From Cordylochernes scorpioides (lineage: Eukaryota > Arthropoda > Arachnida > Pseudoscorpiones > Chernetidae), in NCBI GenBank assembly GCA_030710605.1, contig CP092874.1, positions 17,905,451 to 17,969,450 of the forward strand: a DNA stretch of 64,000 nucleotides, read 5' to 3'. The position numbers and the translations under genes are program-made. Positions 20,231 to 30,088 of this stretch are shown here, piece by piece. The notes under the pieces were generated by a model. That model did no database searches and was not told the DNA's origin. It saw only the letters and a list, made by a program, of their open reading frames with translations. How positions within the stretch are numbered: position 1 is the stretch's first letter; every line of letters begins with the position of its first letter.

Positions 20231-20335
20231 GAAGGCTGTAACCACTGCGACCAAAAAGATTTTTGGTCCCAATGGCTTCCCGAAAAATCAAGAAATGGGT
20301 ATTTAAGGCCAAATTTGCGTAAAGACGCTTAACAC

Positions 20336-20527
20336 ATGAAAAAACAATAGAAAAAATAAAATATAAGTGAGTCAGGTGTTGATATCAAAAATAAAGAAGG
20401 CATCTCCTGACCACGAGCACATGTGCTTTTTAGATGGCAGAGCTCTCGTGGTCAGGAGATGCCTTCTTTATTTTTGATATCAACACCTGACTCACTTATA
20501 TTTTATTTTTTTCTATTGTTTTTTCAT
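20336..20527. repeat. 82-bp inverted repeat (foldback) in the retrozyme-like element
   Basis: Arms 20336-20417 and 20445-20527 are near-perfect reverse complements around a 27-bp spacer. Each runs from 'atgaaaaaacaatag' to 'cctgaccacgag'. In unit 2 the corresponding hairpin near 52235-52317 has a shorter right arm and spacer. Confidence 0.9.
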
Positions 20528-20538
20528 ATATATATATA

Positions 20539-21017
20539 TCTTTTATATTAATAAAATGCAAATTTCATAAGTGTTGTTCACTAAAAACTTTCGTTACAAT
20601 GCATCAATTTCGACCAAATTTTCAACATTTATGTAAAACGAGATGGAGCAGGTTTTGCTTAACATCAAAATATTTTTCCTAACTTTAACATGCGTAACTT
20701 CGCTGTTATCGATTGAATACAAAAAAATCAACAGAGTTAATTTTATTTATATATAAATACAAAAAAATTCAGCAATTTATTCAACTCAATCTAAAAAAAT
20801 ATTCGAAACAAGCAATTTTAAGATAACACCATATGTAAAACAGTCGGCCAAGAAAACAACAACGATATTACATCTTTCTCACATATTCACACACAATCTT
20901 GATAAATAATTAAAACTAATCTTTAACATTGTTTATTATACTTCATAATATATAATATTCGTTAGGCAAACTTTCACTCGGATAAAACCCGGGCGAAGCC
21001 GGGTACACATCCGCTAG
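20539..21017 (+). mobile_element. Non-autonomous Helitron (unit 1 only)
   Basis: It begins A|TCTTTTATATTAATAAAATG at 20539 and ends with hairpin acccgggcgaagccgggt, then CTAG at 21014-21017 and T; length is 479 bp. The unit 2 sequence lacks it, so it inserted after duplication or was lost. A phrase inside (near 20840) resembles one in the LTR element near 57350. Confidence 0.75.
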
Positions 21018-21104
21018 TATATATATAAATATTATTTTATTATACCACCGTTGACTTGTGTATGATGACAATAAAATATTTTAAAATCTCTCTCTCTCTC
21101 TCTT

Positions 21105-21461
21105 TCTAATCTGAACTACTCGGGTCTTACTCCGTCCGAAACCCTTAGCGTTTCTCAAGAGCCTCTTTCAACCAAGGATCGGCGATTATTGGCTGAGAAA
21201 CAGAGGGAAGATATTTTGAAGAACAAGAAAGTTTCTGCAGCCATCGCCAGTGTCCAGAAGCTAGGCCTGGAGAGAGAAGATCTCCTCCAGGCACTTACGC
21301 ACAATGGAAAAATGGACAGGCTCATTGCAAAATTAAATATCGAGCAGAGAAAGGCCATTGCCAACTTGGCCACGGCGCTCATGGCTCTTACAGGGGACAC
21401 CAGAAATACCCTGTATAGGAAGCTTTCACGCGCCAGAAACTCTGCTCGGCAGTCCAAATGA
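21105..21461 (+). pseudogene. C-terminal part of LINE ORF1
   Basis: The frame is open from the truncation point to TGA at 21459-21461 and contains about 110 codons of a charged, lysine-rich protein (LAEKQREDILKNKK...). The stop overlaps the ORF2 start as ATGA, suggesting termination-reinitiation coupling of the two frames. There is no N terminus and no zinc knuckle in the surviving part. The same fragment in unit 2 differs by very few residues. Confidence 0.65.
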
Positions 21462-23374
21462 ACTTTCGAATTGCAACCCTGAACACGCGCGGCATCGCCG
21501 CTCTTCGCCGGAGATTCAGCTCTGCTGTTTTCTCAAGGAGCATGAGATCGACATCTGCTTTCTGCGGGAGACGAACGTCATGTCCCTGGACGACCTAGGG
21601 GACCTCTGCAAAGGCTACAGCGCCGTTGTTGCTCCCGCAACGACCACCGTGGGATCAGGCCTCGTCTGCGTCTTCGCGGCCGGCGTCGTTGTTCATCGGC
21701 AGCAGATCCTATGGCCTGGCAAGATGGCTGTCATCGACCTCGCCGTCCGTGGAGTCTCCATGACGTGTGTAAACGCCCACGTTTCTCATGCTCCTAAAGA
21801 GCGCTGCCGCCAGCTCCAGATCATCGCAGCTTTGGCGCGTGAAGAAGGTGCGTGGATCCTCGGTGACCTGAACATCTACGAGGAGTCGGCGAAGGACCTG
21901 GCATCAGGTTCAGCAGAAGCCTTCGCGGAGCTCCTGGACCAAGCCGACCTCGTCGACATCGCCACCTTCTTCGATGCTGCACTGGAGCACACCAGGGTTG
22001 CTACTATCGGAAGCCGGGTCGACTCGCGTCGTCTGGACAGAATCCTACTTCCATTAGGCTTCTGCGACCGCGTCACCCACTACAAAACCATCGACTACGC
22101 CTGCTCGGACCACCGTGCCGTCCTGATCCAAGTAGGAGACCCAGATCCTACAAGACTTCCCTGCATCGGCAAGCTGCTACGGTCAGACCTGTTCTTCGAT
22201 CGAATGGAAACGTTCATCGATGAAATATCGGAAGGCCTAACAAATGTTTCACCCCCGATGTTATGGGAACACTGGACCAGGATCAAAGCAAATCTGGTCG
22301 CGGATATTAGGTCACTCGCGCCTGCCGTCGCCGATTTCGGCGTTGGATACATCGAGAGAGCAAGCCTCTTCCTGAGGCGGAGACTGGAGGACGACGCTGC
22401 CCGCTCCGACTATCCTTTCTTGTCGGTCCTCGAGCGTTCCCTCCGAGCCAGACGTCGCTCTCCCTCCACCTTCACCGACGACGACGGCAACGCTATCTAC
22501 GGGGGCCAGTGCACGGTGGTAGGGTCTACAGGCATTCCGGCCAATCAACCTTCCAACGACCGACTACAGGGTCCTCAGCAGCGTGCTCATGGCTCGTCTG
22601 CGACGTCATCTGCCAGACCTGGTGCTCCAATGTCAGACCTACGCCGTTTCAGGACGGTCATCTTCCTGGAATATCGCGCGAGTGTCTGACGAAGCCGCCG
22701 GGGCATCCAGATATGACACGTCGCTGGCTGTCATCTCTTTAGACCTGAAGTCGGCCTTCGACACCCTGAGCAGGAGCTACCTGTTCGGCCTGCTGGAGGA
22801 GCTAGGCCTTCCATCTACCCTTCTCGGGTGGATTGCTGTCCTCTACGGGGAAGCAGACACCTCCATCCGGGTCGGAGATGTCTACACCAATGCTTTCCCG
22901 CTTCTCAACGGGGTGAGGCAGGGCTCTTCAGCATCGGTGTTGGACCTCTGCTAAGCCGCCTCGAGAAGACCTTGGGTCGCGGTAACGTGGTCGCCTATGC
23001 GGACGACATCGTACTATTCATCAGGGACAACGCTCAGTTTGCGCTCGTGCCCCTGATCTTCGAAGATTTCCGCATGTCCTCCGGTGTGGCTGTCAACTTC
23101 ACAAAGAGGTGCGGGCTCTGGTGCGGTTCCTTGAAGCACCGGACGGATTCTCCTTTGGGAATCTCTTGGACGTCCGAGTCGCTGACCATCCTGGGCTGAA
23201 CCATCACCATCAGAAACACCGTCGCCTCCCAGGCCTCACACCTGATGGGGCTGCTGGAGCGAGCCATCGCGAGGTGGTCACCCTTCACCCGCGGCCTGTC
23301 GCTGGTGGGTCGTGCTCGCGCGGCCAACAGCCTGATCCTGGGTTCCATCCTGTACCACCTCCATGGCTACCTTC

Positions 23375-23676
23375 TGTTCTACCGCGTTAGGGTAAAGGTT
23401 CGAGCTGCAGTGAGAACTATAAATTAATAATTTATATTTTAATAAGTGTCCAAAAATTACATACAATTATAAGAGGCAGGTGGAGTACAGTTTTTACTCC
23501 ACCAGCGCCTAGAGTATTATATAATGGAAGGAACCGCTGCAGGTTGTAGCGACGCGCGGTAAACAGCCGGCGATATCAGGCGGTGTTCGAAAAGTGCGCG
23601 CGCAGCCTGCGCGCGCAGGCCGGCTGGCCAGCCGCCGTCCCAGGCCAGTGTCGCCCGCTGGCATCCTCTTATCTCA
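23375..23676 (-). repeat. 3' LTR of the gypsy element
   Basis: It is 302 bp, TG...CA. Next to it on the plus strand at 23677-23690 lies 'tgccccccctggag', whose complement is the purine-rich tract (AGGGGGGG) that primes plus-strand synthesis. It carries a 13-bp GC-rich repeat unit missing in the other LTR. Confidence 0.93.
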
Positions 23677-26558
23677 TGCCCCCCCTGGAGATTAGGACTT
23701 GGGACCGATCCAACGTAGTTGCTATAACGCGGGTTCGGTTCTCGGGTTCGAGGGGATAAGGTCTGCTGATGTTGAGCTGAGTTGGGTGGGGTGGTGTACG
23801 GTGGAGGCACGAAAGGTCGTAAGAATCTGCGATTACGGCGAAGAAGGCGTCCGGCGTCGGTCCGGATGAGGTAGCTGCGACCGCGTGGAAGTTGTTCGAG
23901 AACCTCAGCAAGGAGGGTCCAATGTTTTGTGCGGTGATCCTGGACAAGGACTATTGCTCCCACTTCCAAATGTGAGACTGGCTTGGCGTTGCGATTGTAT
24001 CGCTTGAGGGCTTTCTGCCTTAAATTCTGGGCTCGTTGATCGCATTCTGAAATCCTTGTTCTCCATTCCTTGGCAAACTGACTACGGTGAAGCGGTAGCT
24101 TGGTACGTGTCGGGGCACCAAACACAATCTGCGCTGGACTTCGTCCCTCTGCTTTGGGCGTGTTTCGGAACTCCATCAAACTTTCTAAAAATGTGTCGGA
24201 CTTGAGATTCCCATTGGTGGTGGTCTTGCTGATTAGGTACTTTATCGCTTTTACGGCCGCTTCGGCAAGTCCATTTGATTGAGGAAAGTGTGGAGATGAG
24301 GTGGAGTGCTCGATGTTCCAACGCTTTGTCCAACTCCGAAACTCTTGAGAGGAGAATTGGGGACCATTGTCGGATGTGAGTATCTCTGGGATGCCGTAAT
24401 CTGCCATCCACTTTTGAAGGTGACGGATGACCGTGGTGGACGTGGGGGCTCTGCCACATTGCGTCACGTTGATCCAACCTGAAAAGCGGTCGACCATAAC
24501 GAGATATTGGTATCCAGCGTGCGAAAAAAGGTCGCAGGAAACATGTTGAAATGGGTAGCTAGGCGGCGGGTCGGAATAGAGTGGTTCTTTCTGTTGCGAG
24601 GGTAGATAGGCTGAACACTCGGCACACGTTTTTACTACGTTCCGGATGTCATTAGTGATGCTCGGCCAAAAGACAGATTGGCCAGCGCGTCGAAGAGTCC
24701 GGTCTTGGCCTTGATGCGAAGCATGGAGTATTTTTAGCACTTCTGAGCGTAATGGTGTTGGGATGAGTAGGCGAGAGCCTAAGAAAACGAGTTCTTCGCG
24801 TACGCTTAGTTGGTGCAATACTCTCCAGTAGGGGCGAAGATCTTCGTCGAGGTCTTCTTTACGTTGAATCTTTTGAGGGATGATATTGCGTATACGTTTG
24901 TACTCTCCATCATGCTCTGCGGCTGCTCTGATTTGTTGTATTAACGAATCCTCCATTACCCTGGATCCGTCGACCGGGTCTACTACTGCAGCGGCCTGCT
25001 TATCGATCTCATTGGCTCTCACCGGGGTCGGCGGGAACGTTAGAACTTGTCCGTTGGTTATGGCATTGACGATCATTGAATGGGGCCAGTTATCCGGCAG
25101 AAGTCCTAAGGCTTTGCATCCGCTCTTGCTCAAGAGAGGGGCGTTCAGGTGCTTGCAGACTCCAACGGTAGTACTGTATGTTTTCCCGTTGAGATGCAGT
25201 GCCGCGACGAACGATCCACAAGGACTTAAGCTGATGCCGTTGGCTCCTACGCAAGGGACGTTCTTCGGGTTGAGTGCTGATCGGGTCTGCTCATCCAGTA
25301 ACAGGAATTCTGATTCTGGGATTAGATCCAGATCTGACCCCGGGTCCGCCAGCCAACGGATTTGGTGTAACTTATGGTTGATATCGGTCGGAATGGTTAT
25401 GAGTTCGTTGCGTACTCCAGCTGCAACAACTGTGTTTGAGGGTCCTGGTTGGGACTGATTGTTTCTGGTTGCGGGTGGCGGGATATTAGGTTTGGTTGTG
25501 GGTTTCCGTTTCAGTTGTCGGCAAACCCTTCCGTAATGCCCGGTGATGCCGCATTTGTTACACTCTATGTCTTTTGCTGGGCACTGGTCACGGCGGTGTC
25601 TTGGGTTAGCCCCACATCCGGAGCAGGGGTCGTTAGGATCATAGGGTTTCTGAAAGAAACGGTTGGCCTTAGGTGAGGTTTCAGACGAGCTGGCTTGTTG
25701 ATGCTTGTAGGTTGATGGTGCACGTCTGGTTGCAATGAAGGCTTCGGGGGAGGTGGTTGGGGAGGCTGAAAGAGTCGCGCCCACGGCGGTAGCACTCTCA
25801 TGTGCGATGCAAATTGAGAGGACTCGGTCCAGGGAGAGGTCGGAATTGTACTGCTCCGCCAGTACTTTTCGTTGGAGGTCTTTATCAAACAGGCCACATA
25901 TTAACCTGTCACGGATACGGAGTTGCTGTTGATAACCAGCAAGGGCAAACGTTTTCCCACAAGCTCTTTTTGTGCATATTGTAATACACGGGTCGCCGCA
26001 TGTGCTGCACTTAAAATCCAGCTCATGTGCACACGAGTCATCAAGAGCTTTAAGGGCTGCGAAGTAGCGATCCACCGATTCTCCGGTTTGTTGGTCCCTA
26101 CGATGAAAATCTTGCCGATCAAGGAGGGGGTTTCGCTTCTTGCGTAGGTAGGCCTCGAGAGCATTCACGGCTTCATCGAGGGTGGTGGTGGTAGAAATAT
26201 GAAGGCGGCCTGATTGCCAAAGGATGGTCCATTCGGAATGGAGGGCGGCACGCAAAGTCACTTGCTGTGTGGATAGCGGGAAGGTGGCTACTTGTTGGGC
26301 GTCCACGTAGTCGTTCCAACGTTGTTTCCAATCGCGGAAAAGAGACATCGTTAACTCCTCCGGGGAAGCCAGTTTAGGAAGCTGGATGATTTTTGTGGCG
26401 TGGTGAGGAGGAGCTCCTAATGGGACTGTCGGTGTCGGATTCCGAGTAGCCATCTGCTGCAACAGTGCGGCCATGGACCTGAGGATGTCGGTGCTGGTCG
26501 GCGAGGCAGGGTTCTCTGGAGGGGTTTGGGATGGTCGGCGATTCCTTCTTGAGGGCAT
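23517..26558 (-). CDS. Gag-protease-integrase polyprotein without reverse transcriptase (1013 aa)
   Basis: One uninterrupted frame starts at ATG 26558. Order: a gag region (residues about 50-260, ending in LSLDRVLSICIAH); zinc-binding cysteines near 319-344 (CSGCG...; CNKCGITGHYGRVC); an aspartic-protease-like LADPGSDLDLI near 404; then, where reverse transcriptase and RNase H should be (near 520-535), a direct join to the integrase. That has a zinc domain (HASH...CAEC, 611-650) and catalytic D (CDLF, about 676), D (TSDNGPQF, about 730) and E (GLAEAAVKA, about 762). Full gypsy polyproteins are several hundred residues longer. The deletion keeps the frame, so the element is non-autonomous for reverse transcription but may make virion and integrase proteins. 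The last codons lie in the 3' LTR. Confidence 0.9.
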   Translation of the reverse strand: MPSRRNRRPSQTPPENPASPTSTDILRSMAALLQQMATRNPTPTVPLGAPPHHATKIIQLPKLASPEELTMSLFRDWKQRWNDYVDAQQVATFPLSTQQVTLRAALHSEWTILWQSGRLHISTTTTLDEAVNALEAYLRKKRNPLLDRQDFHRRDQQTGESVDRYFAALKALDDSCAHELDFKCSTCGDPCITICTKRACGKTFALAGYQQQLRIRDRLICGLFDKDLQRKVLAEQYNSDLSLDRVLSICIAHESATAVGATLSASPTTSPEAFIATRRAPSTYKHQQASSSETSPKANRFFQKPYDPNDPCSGCGANPRHRRDQCPAKDIECNKCGITGHYGRVCRQLKRKPTTKPNIPPPATRNNQSQPGPSNTVVAAGVRNELITIPTDINHKLHQIRWLADPGSDLDLIPESEFLLLDEQTRSALNPKNVPCVGANGISLSPCGSFVAALHLNGKTYSTTVGVCKHLNAPLLSKSGCKALGLLPDNWPHSMIVNAITNGQVLTFPPTPVRANEIDKQAAAVVDPVDGSRVMEDSLIQQIRAAAEHDGEYKRIRNIIPQKIQRKEDLDEDLRPYWRVLHQLSVREELVFLGSRLLIPTPLRSEVLKILHASHQGQDRTLRRAGQSVFWPSITNDIRNVVKTCAECSAYLPSQQKEPLYSDPPPSYPFQHVSCDLFSHAGYQYLVMVDRFSGWINVTQCGRAPTSTTVIRHLQKWMADYGIPEILTSDNGPQFSSQEFRSWTKRWNIEHSTSSPHFPQSNGLAEAAVKAIKYLISKTTTNGNLKSDTFLESLMEFRNTPKAEGRSPAQIVFGAPTRTKLPLHRSQFAKEWRTRISECDQRAQNLRQKALKRYNRNAKPVSHLEVGAIVLVQDHRTKHWTLLAEVLEQLPRGRSYLIRTDAGRLLRRNRRFLRPFVPPPYTTPPNSAQHQQTLSPRTREPNPRYSNYVGSVPSPNLQGGHEIRGCQRATLAWDGGWPAGLRAQAARALFEHRLISPAVYRASLQPAAVPSII

Positions 26559-26610
26559 CTTGATTACTAATTGTCACTGAGCTGTCACTTAAAAAACGGC
26601 TATAATTAAC

Positions 26611-26628
26611 CGAATGTCGACTGCGCCA
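26611..26628 (-). promoter_or_regulatory. Primer-binding site of the gypsy element
   Basis: Directly inside the 5' LTR the minus strand reads TGGCGCAGTCGACATTCG. The first three bases match the CCA tail of a tRNA. The next bases resemble the 3' end of insect tRNA-Ser, but I could not verify the primer tRNA. Confidence 0.75.
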
Positions 26629-26917
26629 TGTTCTACCGCGTTAGGGTAAAGGTTCGAGCTGCAGTGAGAACTATAAATTAATAATTTATATTTTAATAAG
26701 TGTCCAAAAATTACATACAATTATAAGAGGCAGGTGGAGTACAGTTTTTACTCCACCAGCGCCTAGAGTATTATATAATGGAAGGAACCGCTGCAGGTTG
26801 TAGCGACGCGCGGTAAACAGCCGGCGACATCAGGTGGTGTTCGAAAAGTGCGCGCGCAGGCCGGCTGGCCAGCCGCCGTCCCAGGCCAGTGTCGCCCGCT
26901 GGCATCCTCTTATCTCA
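26629..26917 (-). repeat. 5' LTR of the gypsy element
   Basis: It is 289 bp, nearly identical to 23375-23676. Transcription would run leftward from here. Confidence 0.93.
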
Positions 26918-27980
26918 CCTTCCACCTGAAACCACTATCGGCCGGCTGCAGGCGCGGTTGGCGCGCTTGGTGTGGGGGGCGAGCTGAGTCTCGTGGCTCC
27001 CTTTGCACATCCTGGCTCGTCCAGTCGTTGATGGTGGCGTCGGCCTGCTTGACATCGCGGGCCAGCTTCGGCTCGCCTGCCTGAAGGGGGTCCAGGCCTC
27101 TCTTCGCGGCACCGCCAAAGGCTACTCTTGGCTGGTCTGCAACCGAGCGTGGCTGTCACCGCCGGCTCCTGACTTCTGGCTCTCGCCTAGGAGAAGGAGA
27201 CTGCTGAGCCTGTGGGATGCCACGTCCAGCGTTCTCGAGCTTGACCACCGGGTTCTTCATCCCGCCAGCCTGAGGTCCCTGCGTCTTCGAGGTGACAACA
27301 GGTTCCTGCGGCCGCCAGACCTGCTGGCTCCCGGGCGCTGGCTGCAAGCGACTGTCGGAAACTTCTTCGATGGCACTCCTGCACTAGGGCGCTCAACGCG
27401 GACCGTGCTCCTGGACGCGCAGCATCTGGGGGCCTTCTGCCAACGTCTCCTGCGGGAAAACGCCAGCTCGAGCTATCATGCGGAGTACGAGGCGGAGACC
27501 ATCGTCCTGCAGGGATCGGCGACCCCCATCACACGCCTAATGCCCCGCTCCATCCCTGGGCCGATCTGCGTCGGACCTGCTTCTCGGGGCACGACGCAGA
27601 TGTCGCCCTACGGCTAGCCTTCCACGCCCTACCCCATCCTGCCTCGAGACGTGCCAACTGTGCCGCCTGTGGGTCCAGCTACGGGTCGCTGACCCACAGA
27701 TATTGGAGTTGCCGGGCCGTGCGACCCCTGCTCTGGGAGGTGTTCGCCTCCTGCGAAATGCTCCTGGATTTGCAGGCCTGGCTCTTCGGCGTCGGCCTCC
27801 ATCTCGAGGCAGTGAAGCTAACAAGTGTGGCGAAGGCTACCATCTACAAGTACCATCTTGGTCTTGAGTTGGGTAATGCCAGCCAACACATCGACCTGCC
27901 CTCTCTGAGGGAAAGAACATTCGCAGTCCATCGGTGGTGGAGTCTTTCTCGCGGTGGGCGCCACCAATGAAGACCTTGTA

Positions 27981-28199
27981 TATATGTATATTTATCAATT
28001 ATTTTATCTATTTATATCTATTTATCAATTATTTTATCTATTTATATCTATTTATTCATATATCTATCATTATTAATATATTTATTCATTTTAATTTTTA
28101 ACCTTATATAATCTTATATGGACGTTATAATAAATCAGTTTCAATCTCTCTCTTTCGCCGTGGGGCCACGCGGCGCGCGAGCTCTGCATTCTTATGGGA
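27981..28199. other. AT-rich spacer with (CT)n and a short GC-rich piece
   Basis: Repeated 'tatttatatctatttat' phrases are followed by 'atctctctcttt' and then a GC-rich piece (ccgtggggccacgcggcg) of unknown origin that abuts the cullin fragment. The same order is found at 60215-60418. Confidence 0.5.
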
Positions 28200-28336
28200 T
28201 AGAGATTGAGGCAATGGAGATTTTCGGAAATTCAACTGATTCCGAGATGATAAAGAACGTGATTGACCTCTACAAGGAAAAGAACGAAGACTTTGAGCCC
28301 TTCTTTCAAGCCTACAAGGAAGAATTTGAGCTCCGC
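28200..28336 (+). pseudogene. Cullin fragment fused to cullin upstream flank (unit 1/2 boundary)
   Basis: About 45 codons match cullin residues 160-205 (FGNSTDSEMIKNVIDLYKEKNEDFEPFFQAYKEEFE). They then stop abruptly at 28336 and continue directly as the distal cassette flank (aaagataaaatatt..., compare 6208). This is a rearrangement joint, not a gene. The same joint exists at 60419-60556, so it lies at the unit boundary and was copied with the unit. Confidence 0.85.
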
Positions 28337-28978
28337 AAAGATAAAATATTATATTTTTTCCTTTTTAGTGCATTTGAATAGAACGTTTTTTAAAAATGTA
28401 TTTTTATTTATTAATTATCTATTCTGAGGCTAAGATTTAGTCTGTTTGATAACTCCAAGAAATCGAAGGTTACTTTAAATGTTCTAGAATTAAAAATTAA
28501 GTATTTTACAGTGACTGGAGAATGTTTTATTTCTTGAATGATTTTCGAGAAAAGAGTGTTTCTGTATTCACACTCATATTCTCTCAAATGTTCCCTCTCA
28601 CTTTCCCTTAATATAACCCAGAATTCTGCGTGTAAATATATGCAAATTAACAAAGTCAATAGAGAAATAAATTTAAAATTCACAAACCATCTATCGATAA
28701 AATTTGTAACAATTAAATTTTCTGCCAATGTGTTTATTTAAATAATACCATCAAAGGTTATCTCTACAGACCTTATTGCATTGATAAAGGTTATTGAATG
28801 ATTGGGTGATGGCTCATCAGTGGTGAACCCTCTCAGCGGTTTCTTAATATTAATTTCCAGACCGCTCTATTGGATTAGTTTTGTTATATATCCTGCATTG
28901 TAGTAAGGTATGTAGAGATAATATTTGATTTATATTGTTGAAAATAAACACTCTTCCAGGAAATATAATTGTTACAAA
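28337..28978 (+). other. Distal 5' flank of the third cullin cassette
   Basis: Matches 6208-6830 and the flanks at 34420 and 60560, including the 'catcagtggtgaaccctc' block near 28814. No gene is seen. Confidence 0.65.
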
Positions 28979-29691
28979 TCTCTATATATATAAAAGTCAG
29001 TGTATGAATGTATGTGTGTATCTATGTCGGCTATACACGTCCACAATACGTAACTAATCTGACTGAAATTTTAACAGTATATAAAGTAGAATCTGTAAAA
29101 ACTTATAGTGAAAATTTCAGGTCTCTATCCCGAATATTCTTTGAGTTATTTGCAAATTGCGTTGCAAATTTGCCCTTTTGCTCGCAAGCAGCGCCTCTAG
29201 CGGTGAAGATGGGAGGTAATATCAGCTGACCTAATGTACATGTAAAACGTGTTTTAACAGGACATAGAGAAAAATCTGGAAGATATATTTGAGGGATTTT
29301 TAGCCAAGAAAATTTGAAATTGACAGGTTCTGGGCAAAAATAGTTGTTTCTTAGTTAGAAAATGATGACGACAATATTGCTGTATCATCTTTGATTATCA
29401 GATTTAAAATTATATCGGGAAAAAAAAATCCAAAAAGCAGAGACCACGGGTGAAGCCAGTTCATTTTTAGTATGCAGGAACAATATGCTAACAGAAAAAC
29501 ATTCATTCGAGCAGAAGACACAAAGCCAGATCATCTCTCTATAAAAATATCGCTTCTCAGACACAAAGTTTGGAGCGGGACGTTTCACAAGAGTGACATC
29601 CACGGCGCCAATTTATAATTGTAACGAATAGTATTTGAATAAAAACATTTAATCGGGTAAAACCCGGGCGTTGCCCAGGTCATTCGGCTAG
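28979..29691 (+). mobile_element. Non-autonomous Helitron in the flank of the cullin pseudogene
   Basis: It starts A|TCTCTATATATATAAAAGTC at 28979 and ends with a GC hairpin (cccgggcgttgcccaggt) and CTAG at 29688-29691, then T. It interrupts the shared cassette flank; the other cassettes have no insertion here. It is related to the minus-strand copy at 19113-19637. Confidence 0.78.
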
Positions 29692-30088
29692 TTATATATA
29701 AAAGTGGTTAAAAATTGAAGTGCTTTTCAAAAATGTTTTTTACCCCTAAAATGCATAGTACGAAGACTCGGAGGTATAAGAAGCTTTTAATCGAGCGCGC
29801 GGTTTTATATAAATCTATTCACAATGAAATCCTTTAAAATATAAATAGTATAGTTTCAAAAATATTATATACGAGGGTAAAAAATATATAATTATTTTTT
29901 AAAATATAAATTTAAAAACCGATTAATTATGTATAGATTTGCATTTCTCATGAATTTACTATACATCATCTACTAACTCTAACTTGTTTGGTTTTATCTC
30001 TAAAATTGCCCCAGGAACCTGTTTTATAAATATACCTATCTCTCTGAAAAATAAAACACTAAAATAATTCTAGGAAAAGAGATTGTAA
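29692..30088 (+). other. Proximal 5' flank of the cullin pseudogene
   Basis: It contains the GC-rich motif at 29785-29806 (304 bp before the ATG; one base differs) and a TATA-like ttataaata near 30025. It otherwise matches the flanks of the intact slot B genes. Confidence 0.65.

Larger units (their letters stand above)
19987..20527 (-). mobile_element. Retrozyme/Penelope-LTR-like element with tandem period of 349 bp (unit 1)
   Basis: A block of about 109 bp occurs at 19987-20095 and again at 20336-20443, so the element is slightly more than one tandem unit of 349 bp. The unit carries a hammerhead ribozyme on the minus strand (20189-20230). The second block is followed by an inverted copy (20445-20527). 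No protein is encoded. This agrees with retrozymes or the pseudo-LTRs of Penelope-like elements, which carry hammerheads and are often tandem or inverted. The copy in unit 2 is at 51842-52317 with a 350-bp period. Confidence 0.65.
23375..26917 (-). mobile_element. Ty3/gypsy LTR retrotransposon lacking reverse transcriptase (unit 1 only)
   Basis: Two LTRs beginning TG and ending CA (23375-23676 and 26629-26917) bracket one long minus-strand frame. A 5-bp target duplication CCTTC lies at 23370-23374 and 26918-26922; unit 2 holds the single CCTTC at the empty site near 54999. A primer-binding site adjoins the 5' LTR and a polypurine tract adjoins the 3' LTR. The LTRs differ by a 13-bp indel and a few substitutions, so the insertion is young. 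Confidence 0.95.
21458..27970 (+). pseudogene. LINE ORF2 (endonuclease, reverse transcriptase), frameshifted and split
   Basis: The start at 21458 gives FRIATLNTRGIAALRRR, the first endonuclease motif. A frameshift near 21505 moves the reading to EHEIDICFL, then on through GDLNI and CSDHRAV (endonuclease motifs) to 22689. Reverse transcriptase blocks follow: LKSAFDTLSRSY near 22740-22780, GVRQGS near 22910, and after another shared frame break YADDIVLF near 22998-23020. The frame resumes after the gypsy insertion at 26918. The end has CxxC...H....C (CAACGS...HRYWSC type). Two lesions are shared with unit 2, so the element was dead before duplication. Confidence 0.82.
21105..27980 (+). mobile_element. 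L1/Tx1-like LINE, 5'-truncated, dead, interrupted by a gypsy element (unit 1)
   Basis: The element starts directly after a (CT)n tract and ends at 'gaccttgtatatatg' near 27980. It holds the tail of ORF1, an ORF2 with apurinic-type endonuclease, reverse transcriptase (YADD) and a C-terminal zinc-binding motif. Its G+C content is much higher than that of the neighbours. The gypsy element at 23375-26917 splits it. Compared with the unit 2 copy (52407-56158) it lacks 337 bp before the reverse transcriptase and 93 bp near the C terminus. Clade assignment to L1/Tx1 is inferred from endonuclease-first order and target preference. Confidence 0.82.

Noticed and set aside
23375..26917. Endogenous retrovirus
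   Set aside because: No envelope-like frame is present; structure and integrase fit a Ty3/gypsy LTR retrotransposon with an internal deletion.
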